Origin: Begonia masoniana
Lineage: Eukaryota > Streptophyta > Magnoliopsida > Cucurbitales > Begoniaceae
Length of the DNA stretch: 64,000 bases
NCBI GenBank assembly: GCA_022432975.1
Contig: CM039512.1
Coordinates: forward strand, 39,371,936-39,435,935
Direction of reading: 5' to 3'
Shown here: piece after piece, positions 11,701 to 23,400 of the stretch
Layout: each line of letters starts with the position of its first letter
Position numbering within the stretch: position 1 is the first letter of the stretch
Program-made: the position numbers and the translations under genes
The notes under the pieces: generated by a model
Told to the model about the DNA's origin: nothing
Seen by the model: the letters and a program-made list of their open reading frames with translations, nothing else
The model's database searches: none

Positions 11701-14040
11701 TGATGATAAAGACGTGTATTGAGGACCAAAGAACCCTCATGGACGAGTATTTAAGACTTGGTAAAGCGTTTAAAGAAGTGTAAGAAACTTCAATTCAATC
11801 GATTTGTTCCCAAAGAACTAAACGTATCAAGCAAATGTTGTTCACTGTTGCATGACTTGTGGTTAGAACCTAAGTTATCAATTTAACCTTCAAGGATTTA
11901 ACTTGAAGTGATGAGAACGACGTGTATTGAGGATCCAATAACCCTCATGGATGCGGAATTAAGATTTAGTAATGCGTTTGAAGAAGTATAAGAAACTTCA
12001 CTTCAATCGATTTCATCAAAAAGAACTGAACATATCAAGCAAATGAGATTCACTGTTACATGACTTGTGGTTAGAACCTAAGTTATCCTTTTAACCTTCA
12101 AGGTTTTAACTTTAAGTAGTGAGAACAACCTGTATTGAGTACCTAATAACCTTCATGGACGCGTAATTTAGACTTAGTAAAGCGTTTGACGAAGTATAAG
12201 AAACTCCAATTCAATCCATTTGTTCCAAAAAAAACTGAACGTATCAAGCAAATGAGGATTACTCTTACACGACTTGTGGTTAGAACTTAAGTTATCCATT
12301 TCACCTTAAAGGTTTTAACTTGAACTAATGAGAATGACGTGTATTGAGGACCCAATAACCCTCATGGACGAGTAATTTAGAGTTGGTAATGCGTTTGAAG
12401 AAGTATAAGAAACTTCACTTAAATCGATTTGTTTAAAAAGAACTGAGCGTATTAAGCAAATGAGGTTCATTGTCACACGACTTGTTGTTAGAACTTAAGT
12501 TATCCATTTAAACTTAAAGGTTTTTAATTGAAGTGATGAGAACGACGTGTATTGAGGACCCAATAACCCTCATGGAAGAGTAATTAAGAGTTGGTAATGC
12601 GTTTGAAGAAGTATAATAAACTTGACTTAAATCGATTTGTTTAAAAAGAACTGAACGTATTAAGCAAATGAGGTTCACTGTTACAGGACTTGTGGTTAGA
12701 ACCAAAGTTATCCATTTCACCTTCAAGGTTTTAACTTGAATTGCTGAGAACGATGTGTATTGAGGACCGAATAACCCTCATGGACGAGTAATTAAGACTT
12801 GGTAATGAGTTTTAAGAAGTAAAAGAAAGTTCACTTCAATCGATTTGTTCCAAAAGAACTGAAAGTATCAAGCAAATGAGGTTCACTGTTACAGGACTTG
12901 TTGTTAGAACCTATGTTATCCATTTCACCTTAAAGGTTTTAACTTGAAGTGATTAGAACGACGTGAATTGAAGACCCATTAACCCTCATGGAGGAGTAAT
13001 TAAGACATGGTAATGCGTTTGAAGAAGTATAAGAAACTTCACTACAACCAATTTGTTTAAAAAGAACTGAACATATTAAGCAAATGAGGTTCACTGTTAC
13101 ATGACTTGTGATTAGAACCTAAGTTATCTATTTCACTTTCAAGGTTTTAACTTGAAGTGATGAGAACGACGTGTATTGAGGACCAAATAACCCTCATGGC
13201 TGAATAATTAAGACTTGGTAATGCATTTGAAGAAGTATAAGAAACTTCACTTTAATCGATTTGTTCCAAAAGAACTGAACGTATCAAGCAAATGAGGTTC
13301 ACTGTTACGTGACTTATGGTTAGAACCTAAGTTATATATTTCACCTTCAAGGTTTTAACTTTATGTTTTGAGAACGACGAGTATTGAGGACTCAATAACC
13401 CTCATGGACGAGTATTCAATCGATTTGTTTAAAAAGAACTGAACGTATTAAGCAAATGAGGTTCACCGTTACATGACTTGTGGTTAGAACCTAAGTTATC
13501 CATTTCACCTTCAAGGATTTAACTTGAAGTGATGATAATGACGTGTATTGAGGACCAAAGAACCCTCCTGGACGAGTATTTAAGACTTGGTAAAGCGTTT
13601 GAAGAAGTGTAAGAAACTTCACTTCAATCGATTTGTTCCAAAAGAACTAAACGTATCAAGCAAATGTGGTTCACTGTTGCATGACTTGTGGTTAGAACCA
13701 AAGTTATCAATTTCAGCTTCAAGGATTTAACTTGAAGTGATGAGAACGACGTGCATTGAGGATCCAATAACCCTCATGGATGCGTTATTAAGATTTAGTA
13801 ATGCGTTTGAAGAAGTATAAGAAACTACACTTCAATCGATTTCATCAAATAGAACTGAACGTACCAAGCAAATAAGATTCACTGTTACATGACTTATGGT
13901 TAGAACCTAAGTTATCCATTTCACCTTCAAGGTTTTAACTTTTAGTGGTGAGAAAGACCTATATTGAGTACCTAATAACCTTCATGGACGCGTAATAAAG
14001 ACTTAGTAATGCGTTTGAAGAAGTATAAGAAACTACACTT
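8740..14040. repeat. Higher-order repeat of about 2.65 kb, two tandem copies
   Basis: Variant strings are repeated in the same order at an offset of about 2654 bases. TTACGTGACTTATTGTTAG occurs near 8781 and 11435; GGAAGAGTAA after CCCTCAT near 9921 and 12575; CCCTCCTGGACGAG near 10906 and 13563; CTTTTAGTGGTGAGAAAGACC near 11281 and 13939. Both copies share one shortened monomer, where CGAGTATTCAATCG joins two normally distant blocks (10752 and 13410). The spacing corresponds to 13 monomers, one of them about 48 bp short. Ends are approximate. Confidence 0.8.
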
Positions 14041-16205
14041 CAATCTATTTGTTCCAAAAGAACTGGACGTATCAAGCAAATGAGGCTTACTGTTACTTGA
14101 TTTGTGGTTATAACCTAAGTAATTTATTTCACCTTCAATGTTTTAACTTGAAGTGGTGAGAACGACCTGTATTGAGTACCTAATAACATTCATGGACGCA
14201 TAATTTAGACTTAGTAAAGCGTTTGAAGAAGTATAAGAAACTTCACTTCAATCCATTTGTTCCAAAAAAACTGAACGTATCAAGCAAATGAGGTTCACTA
14301 TTACACGACTTGTGGTTAGTACTTAAGTTATCCATTTCACCTTAAAGGTGTTAACTTAAAGTGATAAGAATGACGTGTATTGAGGACCCAATAAACCTCA
14401 TGGACGAGTAATTAAGACTTGGTAATGCGTTTGATGATGTATAAGAAACTTCACTTCAATAGATTTGTTCCAAAAGAACTGAACATATAAAGCAAATGAG
14501 GTTCACTATTATATGACTTGTGGTTAGAACCTAAGTTATCCATTTCACCTTTAAGGTTTTAACTTGAAGTGATGAGAACGACGTGAATTGAGGACCCAAT
14601 AACCCTCATGAATGAGCAATTAAGACTTAGTAATGCGTTTGAAGAAGTATAAGAAACTTCACTACAATCAATTTGTTTAAAAAGAATTGAACGTATTATG
14701 CAAATGAGTTTTACTGTTACATGACTTGTTGTTAGAACCTAAGTTAACCATTTCACCTTCAAGGTCTTAACTTGAAGTGATGAGAACGACGTGTTTTGAG
14801 GACTAAATAACTGTCATGGACGAGTAATTAAGACTTAGTAATGCGTTTAAAGAAGTATAAGAAACTTCACTTCAATCAATTTGTTCCAAAAGAACTAAAC
14901 ATATCAAGCAAATGAGGTTTACTGTTGCATGACTTGTGGTTAGAACCTAAGTTTACCATTTCACCTTCAAGGTTTTAACTTGAATTGATGAGAACGACAT
15001 GTATTGAGGACCAAATAACCCTCATGGACGAGTAATTAACACTTGGTAAAGCGTTCGAAGAAGTATAAGAAACCTCACTTTACTCGATTTTTTCCAAAAG
15101 AACTGAACGTATTAAGCAAATGAAGTTCACTGTTACATGACTTTTGGTTAGAACCTAAGTTAACCATTTCACCTTCAAGGTTTTAACTTGAAGTGATGAG
15201 AACGATGTGTATTGAGGACCAAATAACCCTCATGGACGAGTAATTAAGACTTCATAAAGCGTTCGAAGAAGTATAAGAAAGTTCACTTCAATCGTTTTGT
15301 TCCAAAAGAACTAAACGTATCAAGCAAATATGGTTCACTGTTGCATGACTTGTGGTTAGAACCTAAGTTATCAATTTCACCTTCAAGGATTTAACTTGAA
15401 GTGATGAGATCGACGTGTATTGAGGATCCATTAAACCTCATGGATGCGTAATTAAGATTTAGTAATGCGTTTGAAGAAGTATAAGAAACTTCACTTCAAT
15501 CGATTTGTTCCAAAAGAACTGAACGTATCAAGCAAATGAGGTTCACAGTTACATGACTTGTTGTTAGAACCTAAGTTATCCATTTCACCTTCAAGGTTTT
15601 AACTTGAATTGATGAGAACAATGTGTATTGAGGACCCAAGAACCCTCATGGACGAGTAATTAATACTTGGTAATGCGTTTGAATATGTAAAAGAAACTTC
15701 ACTTCAATCGATTTGTTCCAAAAAAACTGAACGTATTAAGCAAGTAAGGTTCACTGTTACATGACTTGTGGTTAGAACCTATGTTATCCATTTCACCTTA
15801 AAGGTTTTAACTTGAAGTGATGAGAACGATGTGAATTGAGGACCCAATAACCCTCATGGACGAGTAATTAAGACTTGGTAATGCATTTGAAGAAGTATAA
15901 GAAACTTCACTACAATCAATTTGTTTAAAAAGAACTGAACGTATTAAGTAAATGAAGTTGACTGTTACATGACTTGTGGTGAGAATTTTAAGTGTTTTTT
16001 GAAAAACTCGTTAATGGTGATTCCGAGATATCGAGCGTTAATTTTTTCTTAAAATTCCTCGATTAGTTAGGTTAGAACGTTAGGAATTTTCCTAGTTAAG
16101 GATTTCGTTAATTTGGACGTAAAGGTTCGAATTCGTTCTAACGACAATTGTGGTTAATTTGCTTAGGTGAACAACGCTCGTGGACGGAGCTAAAAGTTCA
16201 ACGCG

Positions 16206-16224
16206 CACGAGGTAAGTTCTCGTG
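16206..16224 (+). promoter_or_regulatory. Splice donor in hairpin loop (LTR)
   Basis: CACGAG, then GTAAGTT, then CTCGTG: a perfect 6-bp stem whose 7-base loop is a consensus splice donor. The same arrangement occurs on the minus strand at 19465-19483 and 34394-34412, and with one stem mismatch at 27071-27089. A palindrome GGCCAATTGGCC follows a few bases downstream. Confidence 0.5.
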
Positions 16225-16774
16225 ACTTACTCTGGCCAATTGGCCTACACCGTACGTCGATGTCGTCTCGAGGAGTTTTGGTGACGTGTTTGTTTAAATC
16301 GCTTTGGTTGGGTAGTTAGGTTTCGTCGTTTTTTAGGTTATGTCTTTAATTGCTTTTATTGTCTTGATGGTACGTATGATGCATGTTTGATTTATGCTAT
16401 AAATTGTTCACGCATCACTTATTTTAAAGGAGCATGAAAATAAATTTCCGCACTAGGTTTTAAAGAAAATGGCGATGTGGCCTGAAAAGGGGGCTATTGA
16501 TCTATTGTGTGGATCTATTACGGGTCTGTCACAATACCACATCTAATATAAATTGAGGTATGCTTCTGGTCATGCGATGTGGGGCTCAGGCATGGTTGTG
16601 CGTGTTTCAAGCATGTACCCCCCTCCTCTAGGTGGAAAGGGTACTCCAACCGCAGGATGTGCCCTCTCCATTTAGGGGGTTGAGATCTTGGTGACAACCT
16701 ATGTAAAGATAAGAAAATGTTGCATGATTTATGAACTCATATGCACAGCACGCATTTGCATTTACGAAGCTTGC

Positions 16775-16790
16775 TGAGATTTTTATCTCA
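16775..16790 (+). other. Small conserved hairpin in LTR
   Basis: TGAGAT-TTTT-ATCTCA, a perfect 6-bp stem with a 4-base loop, just before the conserved TGTATGGTGTAGGTGA motif. Counterparts occur at 26444-26459 and 33766-33781. The LTR at 18077-20459 has a version with a changed pair at 18963-18977. Confidence 0.55.
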
Positions 16791-17346
16791 TAGATTGTCT
16801 GTATGGTGTAGGTGATCTTGACTTAGGTGAGGATGAGATCCCTCCACCCGAGGAGTGATGCAGTTGGCAGAGGATGGCTCGTGGGGTGTGCTGGTGCAGT
16901 CGATGCTTAACCTGACCCGTGGGGGGGTGTATGTATGTGTTTGAGGGTTTTTGGGGATATTTTGGGTTAACGGTGGATTAGATAGGTTAAATGTATAGCT
17001 AAATACATTTTAGGTTGTTTGGATCTGGATAATGGTTGATAGTTATAAAATGTTTTGTTAAAAAAAAACTGTCGTTTGATGAACTGCATGATTATTGAAT
17101 TTCATAGGGTTTTGTTTAGGTTTTAAACATATCTACGGAGTTCATTTTCATGAAAATGTATTTTGTTGAAATGCGTTTCGAGTCGGTTTTGAACGAGGTT
17201 ATAGGTACGAGTTTCGGGTAGTTTATGTTAAATGGTATGGTGAAGATACATGTATGTTTAGTATTAATTGAGGATGAAGTAATGCGGTGTTTAAACATGG
17301 AAATGAATGAAAGAAGGAAAAGAAAATGGAGGGAGGCAGAGAGGTT

Positions 17347-17520
17347 GGCGACTGATCGCCAGGAGCGGCGATCAGTCACCGTGAAGGATTGCCACGCTCA
17401 GGAAAAATTCCAGAGCGTGTGGCGATCGATCGCCTGAATTCGGGCGATCGATCGCCCCTTCTCGGTGGAAGGCGATCGCTGGGCAAAACAGGCGATCACC
17501 GAGGGGCGATCGATCGCCCC
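17347..17520 (+). repeat. Palindrome/hairpin block in LTR
   Basis: Dense inverted repeats about 240-420 bp from the LTR 3' end. 17347-17380 forms a 14-bp stem with one G-T wobble around AGGAGC. 17393-17419 forms a 27-base hairpin (CACGCTC, A, GGAA, AAA, TTCC, A, GAGCGTG). Three copies of the palindrome GGCGATCGATCGCC follow, with related GCGATCG motifs between them. Comparable blocks sit at the same relative position in the other LTRs. Confidence 0.75.
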
Positions 17521-17762
17521 ATCATTTTAGGGACAAACGTCCCTTTTTGCCTCTGCGATTGTTTAATTAAGTTTTAATCGTTTTAATTAATTGTTTTAAG
17601 TTTTATTTAAATTGTTTTTAAGTTTTGTCAAATGATTTAAAAGCATAAAATTCAACGATTTCAGTTTTTAAAGTTTTATTTCCACTCAAACTTTAGGTTT
17701 AAAGTTTTAAGTATAAAAAAAATAATACGGAAAAATAAGGGTACAGTGTTAGGGTCGCTACA

Positions 17763-18076
17763 AAATGAGGTTCATTGTTACATGACTTGTGGTTATAACC
17801 TAAGTTATCCATTTCACCTTCATGGTTTTAATTGAAGTGATGAGAACGACGTACATTGAATACCCAATAACCCTCATGGACGCATAATTAATATTTAGTA
17901 ATGCGTTTGAAGAAGTATAAGAAACTATACTTCAATCGATTTGTTCCAACAGAACTGAACGTATCAAGCATATGAGTTCACTGTTACATGACTTGTGGTT
18001 AGAACTTAAGTTATCCATTTCACCTTCGAGGTTTTAACTTGAAGTGATGAGAACGATGTGTATTGAAGACCTAATA
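17763..18076. repeat. 208-bp satellite, segment C
   Basis: About 1.5 monomers between two LTR insertions. The variant set (CGCATAATTAATATTTAGTAATGCG) is that of the right-hand arrays, not of the array left of 15981. Confidence 0.9.
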
Positions 18077-18329
18077 CGTAACGACCCTATCACTGTACCC
18101 ATTTTTACTCGTATTATTTTTTTTATCCTTATAAACTTTGTAACGTTTAAGCGAAATTTAAATCGTAGAATAAATCGTTAAATTGTTCGAAAACTATTTT
18201 AGAACCAATTGAATAAAACTTAAAGCAAGGTTATAAAACAATTAAATAAAACAATTAAAACTATTAAATATACAAACCCGTGAAACAGACAAAAACAGGG
18301 GTAGATGGGACAATTGCCCCGAAATGCAA

Positions 18330-18482
18330 AGGGGCGATCGATCTCCTGGACCAAAAATTGGAGGGCGAACGATAGCCCCTCACACTGGCGATCGATCGCC
18401 CAACCTTTGGGCGATCGATCGCCATGCTGTCTGGATTTTTCCAAAGAGCGGCAACCTCCCTGGAATCCGAAATTCCTGGGAG
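18330..18482 (-). repeat. Palindrome/hairpin block in solo LTR
   Basis: Contains GGGGCGATCGATCTCC (imperfect) and two copies of GGCGATCGATCGCC-type palindromes between 18385 and 18423. At 18456-18482 lies a 27-base hairpin: CTCCC, T, GGAAT, CCGAA, ATTCC, T, GGGAG. It has the same length and a similar core to the hairpins at 17393-17419 and 25824-25850, but different arms. Confidence 0.7.
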
Positions 18483-18962
18483 CTCATCACTCTTTTCTTT
18501 CCTCCTCATCCTTCCCTGCACTTCCACACATATACACTTAAACATAAATCATCAATTAAAATGGCCAGATACATATCTTTGAACGTGTCTTAAAACATAG
18601 GGATTTTCGTAAAAACGAACTGCGTGAAACCATTTGAAAATCAAACAAAACCTTATGAAATTCGACAATCCAGCAGTTCATTAAACGACAGTTTTAACAA
18701 AATATTTTGTAAACATCAATCCATTTTCCAGATCCAAACAACCTAAAATATATCTAACTGTACAATTAACCTATCTAATCCACCATCAACCCATTACGCA
18801 CAAAAACCCTGAAAATACCTAACTGTTACCCCCACAGGTCAAAATACGCGTCCACTTCCCATGCACACCACCGCAGTCGTTCTTCTTCAACCATCCAATA
18901 CATCGGGTGGAGGAATGTCGTCCTCACCTGTCTCAAATTCACCTACACCATACAGACAACTA

Positions 18963-18977
18963 TGAGCTAAAGGCTCA
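18963..18977 (-). other. Small LTR hairpin, variant pair
   Basis: TGAGC-TAAAG-GCTCA on the + strand. Relative to the TGAGAT/ATCTCA form in the other LTRs, an A-T pair is replaced by C-G on both arms, so pairing is kept. Confidence 0.5.
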
Positions 18978-19133
18978 GCAAGTTTCGTAAATGCAGATGC
19001 ATGCTGTGCAAATGAAGTTCAGAAATCTTCCCACATTTTCTTATCATTACGTCGCAGACAGAATATCATTGAGGTCTCAGCGTATTAGGTGGAAAGGACA
19101 CGTCCCGCGATTGGACAACCCTCTCCACCTAAC

Positions 19134-19154
19134 GGGGGGGGGGGGGGGGGGGGG
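19134..19154 (+). repeat. Run of 21 G
   Basis: A 21-base G homopolymer between CCACCTAAC and TACACGC. The homologous place in the other LTRs has only about six or seven G (26612-26618, 33934-33940) or about six C (16618-16623). It is probably replication slippage, and the true length is uncertain in any assembly. Confidence 0.9.
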
Positions 19155-19464
19155 TACACGCTTACATCTTTATACAGCCGTGCCTGAGCCCCACCTTGCA
19201 TGACAAGATAACAGATTACGTAGATTCATTTCGTTCATTCATTTCATTTTCTTAAACACGTGCAGAAATCCATTTTCATGCTATTTTAAAAGACGTGATG
19301 CATGAACAATTAAATGCATAAAGTAAACATACATCGAGCCAATAAAACATAACCTATAAAAGAACTAATCCTAACTACCCAACAAAAACATTTAAGCAAA
19401 CAAAACTCCAATGATCCTCGACGCGACCTCGATGTACGTTGTAGGCCAATCGGCCATAGTAAGT

Positions 19465-19483
19465 CACGAGAACTTACCTCGTG
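19465..19483 (-). promoter_or_regulatory. Splice donor in hairpin loop (LTR)
   Basis: The minus strand reads CACGAG, GTAAGTT, CTCGTG, identical to the element at 16206-16224. GGCCGATTGGCC, a near-palindrome, lies close by. Confidence 0.5.
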
Positions 19484-20459
19484 CACGTTGAACTTTAAAC
19501 TCTGTCCACGAGCGTTGTTTACCTAAGGCAAAGTCATAATATTATCGTTAAAAACGCGTTTAAACCTTAAACGTCCAAATTAACGAAATCCTTAACTAAG
19601 GAAATTCCTAAAATTCTAACTTAACTAATCGAGGCATTTTAACAACAAATTTACGTTCGATACCTCGAAACCGCCATTAACGAGTTTTTCCAAAAACCCA
19701 AAAATTCATCAAACTTTAACATTTCTCACAAGTCAACTTAACTTCGTCCAATAACGTTCAATACGTCCCTTATATCCACAACTACGGTAAACCTATCAAT
19801 TGCAAACCCCAAATCTTGTTTTTAATAAAACCCTAAAAGAAACCATAACCGTTAACTCTGCGAAAACTCAAATATAACACTCTAAAACCATAGATTCGTA
19901 CCTAGAGCGTTAATCAGAGAAGAAATCGTGAAGAACGGACGTCAACCGGAGGAAGAATCAACGTCGAAAGTGGAGAACGCCGTTGAGAGAAATCGCATGT
20001 GAGAGAAATGCACAGGGAGAGCTTCGCGTGGAGTGTTGGAGAAGAAGAGAAATCTGTTTTTAATTAAAATTTTACTTGGCAATTTACTATTTTGCCCTTC
20101 CTTTGTTTTCTATTTGTTTCGTCCTTCGTTTCGTTAATTAGCTAATGATTCAGTTTCTCCTAATTCTCTTATTTCACCAATAAATCCAACTCATTGTTAG
20201 GGTCCTTTTAAAACTATCCGTTCGCAATTCGGACCTCGTTCACTATTTTCACCAAAGTATTCTCTATATTACGATAAACGTACTTTTCGTAAAATTAGCG
20301 TTATCACTTCTCAAACTCCTGAAATTTCCTCAAAATCCATTTTAATTATTAGGATCATAATAACGCTTTTTTTTCACAAAATCGACTTAATTTAACATAA
20401 TTACAAAAATGCCAACATATATATATATTTACAAATCCCGTAAGGAAACGGGTGTTAAA

Positions 20460-23400
20460 CAATAACCCTCATGGACGCGTAATTAAGATTTAGTAATGCA
20501 TTTGAAGAAGTATAGGAAACTTCACTTCAATCGATTTGTTCCAACAGAACTAAATGTATCATGCAAATGAGGTTCATTGTTACATGACTTGTGGTTAGAA
20601 CCTAAGTTATCCATTTCACCATAAAGGTTTTAACTTTAAGTGGTGAGAACGACCTGTATTGAGTACCTAATAACCTTCATGGACGCGTAATTAAGACTTA
20701 GTAAAGCGTTTGAAGAAGTATAAGAAAATTCAATTCAATCGATTTGTTCCAACAGAACTGAAAGTATCAAGCAAATGAGGTTCACTGTTACATGACTTGT
20801 TGCTAGAACCTAAGTTATCCATTTCACCTTCAAGGTTTTAATTTGAAGTGGTGAGAACGACGTGTATTGACGACCCAAAAACCCTCATAGACGCGTAATT
20901 AAGATTTAGTAATGCGTTTAAAAAAGTATGAGAAACTTCACTTCAATCGATTTCTCCTAACAAAACAGAACGTTTCAAGTAAATGAGGTTAACTGTTACG
21001 TGACTTATGGTTAGAACCTAAGTTATCCATTTCACCTTCAAGGTTTTAACTTGAAGTGGTGAGAACGACGTGCATTGAGGACCCAATAACCCTCATGGAC
21101 ATGTAATTAAGATTTAGTAATGCGTTTGAAGGTTAAAACTTAAGTTATCCATTTCACCTTCAAGATTTTGACTGGAAGTGATGAGAACGACGTGTATTAA
21201 GGACCCAATAACCCTCATGGATGCGTAATTAAGATTTAGTAATGCGTTTGAAGAAGTATAAGAAACTTCACTTCAATCGATTTGTTCCAACAGAACTGAA
21301 TGTATCAAGCATATGAGGTTCACTATTACATGACTTGTGGTTAGAACCTAAGTTATCCATTTTACCTTCAAGGTTTCAACTTGAAGTGATGAGAACGACG
21401 TGTATTAAGGACGCAATAACCCTCATGGATGCGTATTTAAGATTTAGTAATGCGTTTGTAGAAGTATAGGAAACATCACTTCATTAGATTTGTTCCAAAA
21501 GAACTGAATGTATAAAGCAAATGAGGTTCACTGTTACATGACTTGAAGTTGTAAGAACGACCTGTATTGAGTACCTAATAACATTCATGGACGCATAATT
21601 AAGACTTAGTAAAGCGTTTAAAGAAGAATAAGAAACTTCACTTCAATCGATTTGTTCCAAAAGAACTGAAAGTATTAAGCAAATGAGGTTCACAGTTATC
21701 CATTTCACCTTCAAGGTTTTAACTTGAAGTGGTGAGAACGATGTATATTGAGGACCCAATAATCCTAATTGACGCGTAATTAAGATTTAGTAATGCATTT
21801 GAAGAAGTATAAGAAACTTTACTTCATTCGATTTGTTCTAAAAGAACCGAACGTATCAAGCTAATGAGGTTCATTTTTACATGACTAAAGGTTAAAACCT
21901 AAGTTATCCATTTCACCTTCAAGAATTTAACTTGAAGTGATGAGAACGACGTGTATTGAGGACACATAACCCTCATGGACGCGTCATTAAGATTTGGTAA
22001 TGCGTTTAAAGAAGTATAAGAAACTCCACTTCAATCGATTTGTTCCAACAGAACAGAAAGTATCAAGCAAATGAGATTCACTGTTACATGACTTGTGGTT
22101 TGAAGCTAATTTATCTATTTCACTTTCAAGTTTTTAACTTGAAGTGGTGAGAACGAACTGTATTAAGTACCTAATAATCTTCATTTGAGCGTAATTAAGA
22201 CTTAGTAAAGCGTTTGAAGAAGTATAAGAAACTTCACTTCAATCGATTTGTTCCAAAAGAACTGATCGTTTCAAGTAAATGAGGTTAACTGTTACGTGAC
22301 TTATGGTTAGAACCTAAGTTATCCATTTCACCTTCAAGGTTTTAACTTGAAGTGGTGAGAACGACGTGCATTGAGGACCCAATAACCCTCATGGACATGT
22401 AATTAAGATTTAGTAATGCGTTTGAAGGTTAAAACTTAAGTTATCCATTTCACCTTCAAGATTTTGACTGGAAGTGATGAGAACGACGTGTATTAAGGAC
22501 CCAATAACCCTCATGGATGCGTAATAAGATTTAGTAATGCGTTTGAAGAAGTATAAGAAACTTCACTTCAATCGATTTGTTCCAACAGAACTGAATGTAT
22601 CAAGCATATGAGGTTCACTATTACATGACTTGTGGTTAGAACCTAAGTTATCCATTTTACCTTCAAGGTTTCAACTTGAAGTGATGAGAACGACGTGTAT
22701 TAAGGACCCAATAACCCTCATGGATGCGTAATAAGATTTAGTAATGCGTTTGAAGAAGTATAAGAAACTTCACTTCAATCGATTTGTTCCAACAGAACTG
22801 AATGTATCAAGCATATGAGGTTCACTATACATGACTTGTGGTTAGAACCTAAGTTATCCATTTTACCTTCAAGGTTTCAACTTGAAGTGATGAGAACGAC
22901 GTGTATTAAGGACGCAATAACCCTCATGGATGCGTATTTAAGATTTAGTAATGCGTTTGTAGAAGTATAGGAAACATCACTTCAATAGATTTGTTCCAAA
23001 AGAACTGAATGTATAAAGCAAATGAGGTTCACTGTTACATGACTTGAAGTTGTAAGAACGACCTGTATTGAGTACCTAATAACATTCATGGACGCATAAT
23101 TAAGACTTAGTAAAGCGTTTAAAGAAGAATAAGAAACTTCACTTCAATCGATTTGTTCCAAAAGAACTGAAAGTATTAAGCAAATGAGGTTCACAGTTAT
23201 CCATTTCACCTTCAAGGTTTTAACTTGAAGTGGTGAGAACGATGTATATTGAGGACCCAATAATCCTAATTGACGCGTAATTAAGATTTAGTAATGCATT
23301 TGAAGAAGTATAAGAAACTTTACTTCATTCGATTTGTTCTAAAAGAACCGAACGTATCAAGCTAATGAGGTTCATTTTTACATGACTAAAGGTTAAAACC

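Larger units (their letters stand above)
3971..15980. repeat. 208-bp satellite array, segment B (left-arm class)
   Basis: About 58 monomers of the 208-bp satellite. Most copies share the left-arm variant set: GACGAGTAATTAAGACTTGGTAA, often with GAGGACCAAATAACC and GTTGCATGACTTG. Divergence between neighbours is visible throughout, so this arm looks older and less homogenised than the array around 48-50 kb. Two higher-order repeats are nested in it (about 5.3-7.4 kb and 8.7-14.0 kb). Some monomers are internally deleted, for example near 10755 and 13413. Small ORFs (for example 5692-5949 and 8068-8268) are chance frames in the repeat. Confidence 0.95.
15981..17762 (+). mobile_element. 5'-truncated chromovirus-type LTR (+ orientation)
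   Basis: Non-satellite block ending AGGGTCGCTACA, the same terminus as the chromovirus 5' LTR in this window read on its own strand. It runs in the same order as the other LTRs: splice-donor hairpin, the stretch before the polyG/polyC tract, TGAGAT hairpin, CTGTATGGTGTAGGTGA, then palindromes. The first several hundred bases (the U3 end) are missing. The left junction reads GACTTGTGGTGAGAA. That is a hybrid of the satellite motif GACTTGTGGTTAGAA and an LTR motif GACTTGTGAGAA seen on the minus strand of the LTR at about 19725-19736. No target duplication is found, as expected after truncation. Small ORFs at 17116-17577 are not credible genes. Confidence 0.75.
18077..20459 (-). mobile_element. 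Solo LTR of a chromovirus-related family
   Basis: A 2383-bp block beginning CGTAACGACCCTA and ending GGGTGTTAAA on the + strand. These look like decayed TG...CA ends. The flanks are TAATA (18072-18076) and CAATA (20460-20464), a 5-bp target duplication with one difference. The internal order matches the LTRs of the complete element at 25530-35424 in - orientation, but it is clearly diverged, so it is a related family or old member. No internal coding region remains. It contains a palindrome block, a small hairpin, a 21-G run and the splice-donor hairpin, annotated separately. Short overlapping ORFs at 18220-18593 come from the palindromes and are not credible. Confidence 0.85.

Noticed and set aside
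17340..18430. GCGATCGC-like motifs as a sign of cyanobacterial DNA
   Set aside because: They resemble the cyanobacterial HIP1 octamer but sit inside plant LTRs as larger palindromes; nothing else is bacterial.
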